Shown here piece after piece: positions 1 through 7,673 of a stretch of 64,000 bases of DNA (position 1 is the first letter of the stretch; every line of letters begins with the position of its first letter). Source of the DNA: Tricholomella constricta (taxonomy: Eukaryota > Basidiomycota > Agaricomycetes > Agaricales > Lyophyllaceae). The stretch is from positions 1 to 64,000 of the forward strand of contig JAACJP010000057.1 in NCBI GenBank assembly GCA_013368375.1, read 5' to 3'. The notes below the pieces were generated by a model, which was given only the letters and a program-made list of their open reading frames with translations, had not been told where the DNA came from and made no database searches. The position numbers and the translations under genes were made by a program.

Positions 1-1766
1 GCGCTCCCTTCACTGGAGTCGGACTCGCCCGCCGCCTCCTCGACCAACTCCGAGCGCCGCTCCCGAAGCAGCCTCAGCGCGTCCACGGTGCCTTCCACTT
101 GCTGGTAAATCTGTCGCAGCGACCAGCGCGTTATCTCCTGCTGGGACTCCAGAACCTGCGCTTGCTGAACCAAGGCCCGAAGAAAGGCGTTGCGCGAGAA
201 AAGCGCGCGGTCCACGTCGGCGAGGTCGAAGCTGTCGATAATCGCGGTCGAGGCCATGTACCCCAGACCGTCTAGGTCCTCGTTACGGAGCAGGGCCTCC
301 GCCTGAGGCAAAGCGCCCTGATGCAAGAAACCCGCGCCCATGCCCGCAGAGCCGGCGACCTGAATCATCGCAAGGTGGTGGGTGGCCGCCGCCAGCTCGC
401 GTTCGCGCTCCCGGGGATCCGCCAGGAAGGGCTGAGGGGACCGGCGCAGCGAGGGCGCGGGCGCAGTGGCGGGCTTCTCCTCCTCGACATCCTCGACGAT
501 AGGGCGCGATATGTTTCGGCGCCGCGATCGCGAACCAGAGGCCCTCGGAACGACAAGGGGGACGCCGTCGCGCGTCGTCTCACACTTCTTGGCGTGGATC
601 TTGCAGAGCGCACAAGGACTGACGCCAGGCTTCTGCAGGCAGTCGACGCCGGAGTCCACGCAACGATCGCACTAGAAAAGGGTCAGCGCCGACGACCGCA
701 CGAGCCCAGCCGATAACCTACCACTACATCGCGCACCAAGTGGTGAGGGCACTCCCTCTTGAAGTCCTCGAGGCGCCCGAGCCACTTGTCGGTCGTGCGC
801 CGCTTCCGTTTGCCTTTCCCCGACTCCGCCTCCGGGACCTCCACTAACGACCCTTCCCCATCATCCGCGACGTCGCGCTTGCGCTTCCGACTCGAAGCCG
901 TCACCTCGTCGGACCCAGTGGCAGCGGGCGTTGCACCTACCAAGCTAGTTAGGGGCAGACCACTCACAGCGCTAAAGATAGGCCCCGATCGGAAGGCGGA
1001 CTCACGCGTACGAAGCGATCGCGAAGCGGACGGGGCAGTCTGTCCAAAAAACATTAAGCAATCGACAGAAGACAAAATCGCGTGAGATACGCACGTCGGC
1101 CGCAGCGTCTTTACCAGCACGCGACCCGCCACCGACCGACATACGAGGCACAAAAACGGGCGGCCGCGAGGACTTGCCTTTCCCCTTGGGCGACGGCGCC
1201 GCAGGAACGCCGGACGATGCCCCCCCCGCGACCGGCGGCGGGATTGCGCCCACACTACCGCGCCCCTTCTCCGCCTCCACCGCCAACTCCGTGTCGCGCA
1301 CTTCGACGTCGCCAACATCCGGACGGGGACCCTGCTCGACTGGCGGTTCGCCAGATACGACCGGTGGCGCATTTCCGGCGCCTCGAGATGTGCCCGATTG
1401 AAGATGTCGTTCACGGCGCCGGCGGGTGTACTCGTCCTCAAGAACGCACAAGACCAAGTCGGTCACCTACATACCAAAAGTCAGAAACGGACGCACCTCG
1501 GGCTCCAGATCCGCGAATTTTTCCGACCACTCCCGGTCGTCCTTGATGCGTGCCCATATTTGGGACAACGCCTCCTGCTCCTCCCGCCATTCCAAACGCC
1601 CGGGGCCCGCCTCTTGTTTCCGAAGCGCGGTCACGCCGTCCCGTATGTCCTCGAGCGCCTCGAAGCGCTCTTCGCGAGTGGCGTCGTCGGGAAGTTGACA
1701 CCATCGAATGTAGTCGGTGGTCAGATACCGGAGGACGCGCTTGAAGTCAGACACGACGGTGGCCAT
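1..1766 (-). CDS. Zn2Cys6-type cysteine-cluster protein, copy A (partial, 4 exons)
   Basis: Predicted exons 1766-1497, 1436-1095, 1039-722 and 671 to the window edge; introns of 60, 55 and 50 bp, all phase 0. The start at 1766 aligns with the start of the neighbouring copy B. The protein has a helical N-terminal module (VLRYL...WSEKFADLEPE), a long Pro/Gly/Ser-rich linker with KGKGKSSR and SGKGKRKRR basic patches, then, opening exon 4 at about residue 311, six cysteines spaced C-x2-C-x6-C-x8-C-x2-C-x6-C. That spacing is the Zn(II)2Cys6 binuclear cluster of fungal DNA-binding regulators (family knowledge). After it comes an alpha-helical, probably coiled-coil region. The stop lies just beyond the window start. 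Unlike classical regulators the cluster is central and no fungal-specific transcription factor domain is visible. A DNA-binding role is inference; the family is paralogous to copy B. Confidence 0.7.
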
Positions 1767-1909
1767 GATGGTTGAAAAAAGGGAGGGAACCGAAAAAGGG
1801 ACAGTCACTCTAAACAAACCAGGACGCGCCGTCAAATTCTGTTACACCGCCACCACCATCTCACGCCACACACGCGCCAGTTCTAGAATTTTCTCGACCG
1901 GTCTCCGGA

Positions 1910-1927
1910 CCGACTGAGGGCAGTCGG
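1910..1927 (-). promoter_or_regulatory. Palindrome upstream of Zn2Cys6 gene copy A
   Basis: CCGACTG-AGGG-CAGTCGG is a perfect 7-bp inverted repeat 144 bp upstream of the predicted start. It is followed by a block (TTTCAAGTCAGGAGGAGA, 1930-1947) that recurs almost unchanged upstream of copy B. The outer CCG and CGG triplets are the half-sites Zn2Cys6 proteins generally bind, so an operator is possible; that is inference. Confidence 0.45.
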
Positions 1928-2163
1928 CATTTCAAGTCAGGAGGAGACACGACCTACAGGTTGAGCGGCGGCCGACGCCAGCAACCGACGCCACCAATAA
2001 AAGAACCGACCAAAACGATGAACCGACTTACGCCACCTAGAACGAATAGTTCGAATTATAACAGAACGACCCAATTTTAGGGCCCGCACAACAAAACAGG
2101 TATATACGGCATACGCGACCAATAATGAGCGCAACCCGACCACAAAACACGACAAACCTAGAG

Positions 2164-3418
2164 TCAAAACGACGAACCCTCGCCACCATCGTCGCATACG
2201 CCACCACCGACAACGCTTCCACTACCGCTACCCCCACCGCTCGGAGCACCCATTACAGACGCACCAACTAACTCGACGCGCCGGGCCTGAAGCAAGTCAA
2301 GGGCCGACGACGTAGACACGACCTGCTCGTAAAGCTGACGGGCCGACGAACGCATAATCTCTTGGCGCGATTCAAGGACTTGAATTTCCTGGACTAAAGT
2401 ACGCAAGAAAACGGTGCGCGCCGATAGCGCCCGATCTATATCCGCAAGACCGAACCGCGAAATACGGAGGAAGTCCTCAGGGCGAAACACCGGACCTTGA
2501 TAGAGGAGACCCGCGCCTCGGTCCACCGAACCCGCAGAACGAGTCACGACAAGGCGCTGAGCAGTTCTCGCCAGGTCGGGCGAACGGACCTCGACGAACA
2601 ACGGAGGTGGCGCGCACGCGTCGCAAGAGCGCCCCTCTACTAAGCATGGCACGAACTGGTGCGGAGCCGGCGGAAACGACCCCACCTCACTCGTCTCACA
2701 TTGCTTCGACTGAATCTCGCAAACCGCACAAGCGTCAATCCCGTTGCGCTGAACACAGTCCAAAGCGTAGCCCGCACAACGGTCGCACTAGCCAACAAAT
2801 GAGAGGAAGAACAAGATTGCACGAGAACCGATGACTTACCGCTTCGCTACGAGTGTAATGCTCCGGGTACTCCTCTTTAAACTCCTCAAGACGCTCCAGC
2901 CACAAATCGTGTCGCCTCCGCTGCGCCGCCAATACCGACTCCCCGGAGATCTCGACTACAGACTCTTCTTCGTCCCCGTCCCCAACCGAGGAAGCACACA
3001 TGCGATCCCGAACGACAGGCCCTGCCTGTTCTCCAGCAGAGGCGGCGCGAGCAGGCTCCCGAATGACCGCCCGTCGGTGAGGGTAGTCAGACTACCAGCT
3101 AGCGCGTTAATCCTCGGGAACGATCAAGCCAACGAAGAGCGAACTTACACTCGGCTGTAGCCCCGCGAACCGTCTGGACCATTCAGGGTCAGACGCGACC
3201 GAAGACCATACGTCGAGCAAAGCATATTCTTCGTCGCGCCACGCCCAGCGCCAGGGTTCAGCTGCTGGTGACCTAAGCACTTCGACGCCGTTTAACAAAT
3301 ATTGCAGCACGCGAGTACGCTCGTAACGAGGCGAGTCGTCCGACAGCGATTGCCATTCCTCCCAGTCTCGTCCCAAATTGCGGAGAATACGACGGAGATC
3401 GACAGGAGGTCCCGACAT
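2164..3418 (-). CDS. Zn2Cys6-type cysteine-cluster protein, copy B (complete, 3 exons)
   Basis: Exons 3418-3149 (90 codons), 3091-2840 (84) and 2787-2164 (208 with stop); introns 3092-3148 and 2788-2839 have GTAAGT donors and TAG acceptors, both phase 0. The product is 381 aa. Exon 3 opens with CDRCAGYALDC...CAVCEIQSKQC, giving C-x2-C-x6-C-x8-C-x2-C-x6-C from residue 175, the same Zn2Cys6 spacing as copy A and at the same exon boundary. Exon 1 is a Trp/Arg-rich helical module (DLRRILRNLGRDWEEW). The C-terminal part is helical (ALSARTVFLRTLVQEIQVLE) and ends in a Gly/Ser tail. Copy A has one extra intron and a longer linker. Head-to-tail order and a shared upstream palindrome point to tandem duplication including the promoter. 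Function unknown; transcription-factor-like by motif only. Confidence 0.75.
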
Positions 3419-3540
3419 AACGATGGGTAAAACAAACCAAGAACCAGGATATATATATGTCGCCAACGCGTCGGCACCGCCACTCGCTCCTATGTCCGCC
3501 CCTTTTTCCAAGGAGAACGCCCCCTGACCAACGCGCGGGA

Positions 3541-3558
3541 CCGACTGAGGACAGTCGG
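3541..3558 (-). promoter_or_regulatory. Palindrome upstream of Zn2Cys6 gene copy B
   Basis: CCGACTG-AGGA-CAGTCGG, identical to the copy A site apart from the last loop base, 123 bp upstream of the predicted start and followed by the same TTTCAAGT-AGGAGGAGA block with one change. Conservation of stem and spacing between paralogues suggests a promoter element. Confidence 0.45.
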
Positions 3559-3680
3559 TATTTCAAGTAAGGAGGAGATGATGAGCACCGTCCAACGCTG
3601 TACACGGAACCAACCCATTCTACGGATATCAACCGTTGCGCCACGACGAACACGGTCCCAAATGCGACCAAAGCGCTAAA

Positions 3681-3720
3681 CCGACCGACCGACAATACGA
3701 CCGACCGACCGACAATACGA
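3681..3720. repeat. Two tandem copies of a 20-bp CCGACC-rich unit
   Basis: Two identical 20-bp units (CCGACCGACCGACAATACGA) followed by degenerate GACCGAC copies to about 3745. Confidence 0.8.
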
Positions 3721-3745
3721 CCAAACGACCGACGCACCGACCAAG

Positions 3746-4697
3746 AGACAAAGTAACTTGGAACGCCAGTTCTCCTCTCTGGGCGCGCGGAGCACGGAAC
3801 GCCGTAGAACCTGTCAACGACCGCGCACGTTTGTATGCCAAGGTCTCAACCCGGCAACAACCAAACCCGATTTGAAATAATCCTAGGAAACGCCGTTGCC
3901 TAGCTAGCCGCAGGAAGGATCCGGCCGTACCACGGAGCTCCGCACCCAAGAGCCACTACCGATCGCAAAGCCATCACCGATCATACATCCGACCCGACGC
4001 CTCGAGCCGATCAAAAGCCCCTTTGCCGAGCCAAAGAGCGCCACACTCTCTAAAAAGCGTCGCGCGGTACCAAGCTTGGCGGCGCTTCCCCCAAATAAAC
4101 CAGTAAAACACCTGCCTCGCCGGCTCGCGCGAGGCAAGTCGGTCGTATTGTATAAAAACATACCCATGTATTACCTACTTGCCCCAGTGAATTACAGCCC
4201 GTATTTTCCCTCACTCTCAGAGTTAATAGCTCAAAACCGTCGTCTCTGTCGTCTCCGCATCGTTCTCATCGTATAACCCGTCGCCACCATCGTAAACCTC
4301 GTAACCGTCGTCTCTGTCGTCTCGTAAACCGTCGCCCGAACCCGTGAGTTCTCCGTATTCGTCTCGTTCGTCTCGTTGTCGCACAACCGACACAAAAGTC
4401 GTGTTACCGACCCGTTCCGCCTGGGAACGATCGTATTCTATCGCGTCGCCGTCGGCTCGACTAATTACGAGTCGGATCGTCTTTACTCTCATCCCACCAC
4501 CACTTTCAAACCCTGCACACTCGCGTGTTTGGGAACTTTTAACATTTCTCGCCCCCCATAGTTGTTAGTTGTTTTGTTATTGTGCACAGCACCTACAGGC
4601 CTTCTAGCACTATCAGCGGGATGACGAACATCGCCATACCGCCATTTTCGGCGAAAGCGAGCTGACGGATTTACCGGACTCGCGATCAACGAAGACA
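3746..4697. other. No gene recognised; left flank of Ty3-A
   Basis: No convincing coding region. It holds an 8-bp-stem hairpin at 4113-4136 (TGCCTCGC...GCGAGGCA) and a CGTCGTCTC-rich stretch at 4228-4380 that gives a spurious acidic minus-strand ORF. A counterpart of the Ty3-A 3' LTR (23611-23788) is expected within about 150 bp of 4698 and I could not find one. Confidence 0.6.
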
Positions 4698-6899
4698 ATG
4701 TCTACGGCCACCCGTCGAAAACGACGGGCGGACAAGAAACCGATGAAAGAGGAGACGAGAAGCACCAGAGTGCCCCCGTCTACTGCAGTAGACGATAAGG
4801 ATCTACTGATTGAAAGCATCGTACTAGGGGTACGAATGCTCAGTCGAGACGGACTGATGCCCGCTCGAGAGACACTGGTAGAATTAGTTAATGATGCATT
4901 CGTGAAATGCGTCGGGATGTCCGACAGCGAAACAGCTATTGGGCACTACCGGGAACTGGTAGTAGAGAACATTGTTCTCCAACTACGAACAGGGGGAAAG
5001 ACCGGGGTGACCCCACCCCGGGAAGAATTGGTCAAACGAGTAACGAGCGGCATTCGAGAATGCGCCTCGGGACTCGCTGATAGTGCCGTGAACGCGCCGC
5101 GACTGAGTAGTCGAGGAGAGCGAGGAACGGAACCACTGCCATTGTCCACCGACACGATGGAAGTGGTGAATCAGAGTTTGCGAAAGCCGCGTCAAGTAGA
5201 CGAGACAAGCTCGCAAGCAAGGACAAGGCATGCGGCATATGAGCGAGCCATGAACCCACCCCAGGCGGGGCAAACAACCACGTCCGCTAGCCGGACAATG
5301 GAGCTATCAGGAGCGGGACCCACGTCGTATCGACGAGGACCATCATGCGATGACGAAATAGTCACACATTGGGGAACGCCTGAGGGTACTAGGAACGAGC
5401 AGGCTCAATGGACGCGTAGAGGAAGTGCACAGATTAGTCTGGACACTACCAGGCCAAGGCAGGGGACGGGGAGCGTGAACAATCACGTACCCGACGAGGA
5501 CGAAGAGGTATCAGATTCCGAGGAAGAAGGGGAATCTAAGAGCGAAGTCGACGAGAGGAACGACTACGATCGGAGGTCTGCTCAAGGACGCCGATCAACG
5601 ACGAGGAGCGTGCAAGGAGGGATACCACGACCTGGGTCAGGGCGTGGTATACAAGCGGGAGCTACGGTCAGAGCACCGCAGAACCCAACACAGAGCTTAA
5701 CATCTCCACAGCCGCAGTACTACGGCAGTGTTCGACTTCCAAGTAGAACACCGGGCGCTGCGCCAGCAGAGACACAGAGGACGCGGGATGCCGCGTCCAG
5801 GCCGGTGAGGTCGTTTGGATCTGGCGGGTTGCAACGCCAAGGCGACTACCTGCGGAAGGTGCATGGGCGGTACCACGCAACTATTGATGAGAAGCTGGAA
5901 AGCCCCATCGCGCTACCGCAAGGTATTAAACCAGGCGGACTAAGAGTTCCAATGCCCGACTATTACGGGGGAACACCAAGTATGGAAGTATTCGATGCTT
6001 GGTTATATGGATTGCTCCGCTGGATGGAAATCAGCCAGTTGGGAGGGGACGAGCGTGAACGGGAAAGAATCTCGTACACAGGAATGTACCTCAAAGGACC
6101 CGCTGCGGTGTGGTTTACGGATAATGTCGATGGCATTAACCGACGACGCCGGGAATGGTCCCTCAAGGACGTGATAACGGGATTGTACGACCGTTTTATT
6201 CACGAGGCATCTTTACAGGATGCATACGTCGGATTTGAAGGTGCGACGTACAACAACGAGGGAGGAATTAGCGAATTCTTCCATCAATTAAAGAGGTATG
6301 CGGAGCGGATGGCGATGCAGCCTGACCCGTATACGTTCAAGAGGAGATTCCTGTTAGGAATTCCCCGGTATCTGCGAAAGGAGATACTGAGCAGAGGATT
6401 CACGGCGGAAACGTCGCGAATGAGCGAAATACTCGAGGCCGGCATGAAAGTCGAGCAAGCCAACAGAGTACTGCGAGGATACGATGAGTATGAATCGTCG
6501 ATCAAGAAGACGCAGATAAAGTGGGAGCCGCCCAGCCCGAAAACTACGGGTAAGCCCGACACTGGGGGTCGGGGAGCGTACAGAGCGACGCAGGGCGGCG
6601 GGCAGAAGGTCGAGCCCAGAATGGATAACAAGGAGAAGAAGCCGAGTGTAACGGCAGGAAAAGACACTGGAAGGGATACCAAGTCCCCAGCAGAAAAGCG
6701 GCTAGCTTGCTTTGAATGCGGCAGCCTGGAACACTTTGCGCGGAGTCGCAAGTGCCCCAAAAATAAAGCACACACCGCGCGATTGAACGCGGTGCGAGAT
6801 ATTGTGGACGATACGTCGGACACAGAAGAGGCTGAGGACAGCCATTGTGAAGGACATAGCTGTGACAGGCCATCCGGCAGGTCACTAGGAACGGTTTAG
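4698..6899 (+). CDS. gag: Ty3-A gag polyprotein
   Basis: 733 aa. The start is ATG 4698, preceded by a short leader. The N-terminal half is disordered and rich in Arg, Ser and acidic runs (EDEEVSDSEEEGESKSEVDE). A capsid-like retrotransposon gag domain spans about residues 415-600, with YGGTPSMEVFDAWLYGLLRW, DERERERISYTGMYLKGPA and the FHQLKRYAERM region. Near residue 675 is a zinc knuckle, CFECGSLEHFARSRKC, spaced C-x2-C-x4-H-x6-C; the related Ty3-B has the usual H-x4-C, so two extra residues are odd here. The ORF ends at TAG 6897-6899, but the same frame stays open through an acidic linker into the protease. Ty3-B has no stop at this point, so the TAG is probably a nonsense mutation, not a programmed stop. 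Role in the family: capsid formation and RNA packaging. Confidence 0.85.
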   Translation: MSTATRRKRRADKKPMKEETRSTRVPPSTAVDDKDLLIESIVLGVRMLSRDGLMPARETLVELVNDAFVKCVGMSDSETAIGHYRELVVENIVLQLRTGGKTGVTPPREELVKRVTSGIRECASGLADSAVNAPRLSSRGERGTEPLPLSTDTMEVVNQSLRKPRQVDETSSQARTRHAAYERAMNPPQAGQTTTSASRTMELSGAGPTSYRRGPSCDDEIVTHWGTPEGTRNEQAQWTRRGSAQISLDTTRPRQGTGSVNNHVPDEDEEVSDSEEEGESKSEVDERNDYDRRSAQGRRSTTRSVQGGIPRPGSGRGIQAGATVRAPQNPTQSLTSPQPQYYGSVRLPSRTPGAAPAETQRTRDAASRPVRSFGSGGLQRQGDYLRKVHGRYHATIDEKLESPIALPQGIKPGGLRVPMPDYYGGTPSMEVFDAWLYGLLRWMEISQLGGDERERERISYTGMYLKGPAAVWFTDNVDGINRRRREWSLKDVITGLYDRFIHEASLQDAYVGFEGATYNNEGGISEFFHQLKRYAERMAMQPDPYTFKRRFLLGIPRYLRKEILSRGFTAETSRMSEILEAGMKVEQANRVLRGYDEYESSIKKTQIKWEPPSPKTTGKPDTGGRGAYRATQGGGQKVEPRMDNKEKKPSVTAGKDTGRDTKSPAEKRLACFECGSLEHFARSRKCPKNKAHTARLNAVRDIVDDTSDTEEAEDSHCEGHSCDRPSGRSLGTV

Positions 6900-7670
6900 G
6901 AAGAACCGGAAGAGGAAGAGACGCCCCTCATCGGGGAACAGTACGAGTCCGAAGGCGAGGATTATGCCCTCGAACAGTACGAGGAGTATGATACGGAGGA
7001 CGGGGGATGCACGGTCGAACGACTGTGCTACGGTCGAGCCGTAATTGAAGAAGAGGAAGATGACGGACTCCCACTGCTAGTGGAAGTCAGTGACAGCGAG
7101 TCGGAAGACGAGGGAGAAAGTGCCCAGGTCTTCGCAGCGCGAACGGAGATGGGACCGGGGGCGGGCCTGCATCCTATTGTGGTTAAGAAGTCAACACGAC
7201 TACTTAAGCGACCGACACGCAAAGCAACGGAGCGTCAGTGCTTTACAGCGCTGGTGGAAATCAACGGGCTGAAAGCGTTTACGCTTTTTGATTTGGGCTG
7301 CACGGCGGAAGCGGTGTCGCCGGAATTCGCGAGAGTTGCGAATATGAAGGTGCATCAGCTCGAAGAGGTGGTGCCATTGCAACTTGGAACGAAAGGGAGC
7401 CGGTCCGTTATTAACTACGGGACGTCGGTGCCACTACGGTATGAGGCCGTGGATGTCCAAGTATACTTTGACATCGTGAACCTAGATAAGTACGACGCCA
7501 TTATCGGAGTCGCACTGATGAGGCAGCTGGATATCGAGCTCGATTTCAGGCATAACTGCGTAAGAGTAGCGGGGATACCAGCCCCGACGTTTACGGTCGA
7601 AGAAGAGACGCGGGAAATGGCGCGTCGCAGCGCATTGCGACACAGCGACGCGGGACACAGTCATGAATGA
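6900..7670 (+). CDS. Ty3-A protease region (gag-pro C-terminal part)
   Basis: Open in the gag frame from the TAG to TGA 7668-7670. An acidic linker (EEEEDDGLPLLVEVSDSESE) precedes a retropepsin-like domain at about 7230-7600. It has CFTALVEINGLKAFTLFDLG, the flap-side LGTKGSRSVINYG, and the C-terminal hydrophobic YDAIIGVALMRQL motif typical of Ty3 aspartic proteases. The catalytic triad DSG/DTG is DLG, which should weaken or abolish activity; the same site in Ty3-B is DSG. In an intact element this would be the C-terminal part of the gag-pro protein, with pol added by readthrough of the TGA. Confidence 0.8.
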   Translation, partial: EEPEEEETPLIGEQYESEGEDYALEQYEEYDTEDGGCTVERLCYGRAVIEEEEDDGLPLLVEVSDSESEDEGESAQVFAARTEMGPGAGLHPIVVKKSTRLLKRPTRKATERQCFTALVEINGLKAFTLFDLGCTAEAVSPEFARVANMKVHQLEEVVPLQLGTKGSRSVINYGTSVPLRYEAVDVQVYFDIVNLDKYDAIIGVALMRQLDIELDFRHNCVRVAGIPAPTFTVEEETREMARRSALRHSDAGHSHE

Positions 7671-7673
7671 CTA
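7668..7673 (+). promoter_or_regulatory. TGA-CTA stop-codon readthrough context between protease and pol, Ty3-A
   Basis: GAA-TGA-CTA. The frame continues open into RT. UGA-CUA is the established high-readthrough context in fungi and animals, including peroxisomal enzyme isoforms in Ustilago. The same GAA-TGA-CTA stands at the same place in Ty3-B (37706). Confidence 0.65.

Noticed and set aside
4223..4492. Acidic minus-strand ORF (DDRDDGYEVYDGGD)
   Set aside because: Arises from a CGTCGTCTC-rich low-complexity stretch; no conserved text.
6897..6899. TAG between Ty3-A gag and protease as a second programmed stop
   Set aside because: Ty3-B has an open frame here and the context is not a known readthrough motif.
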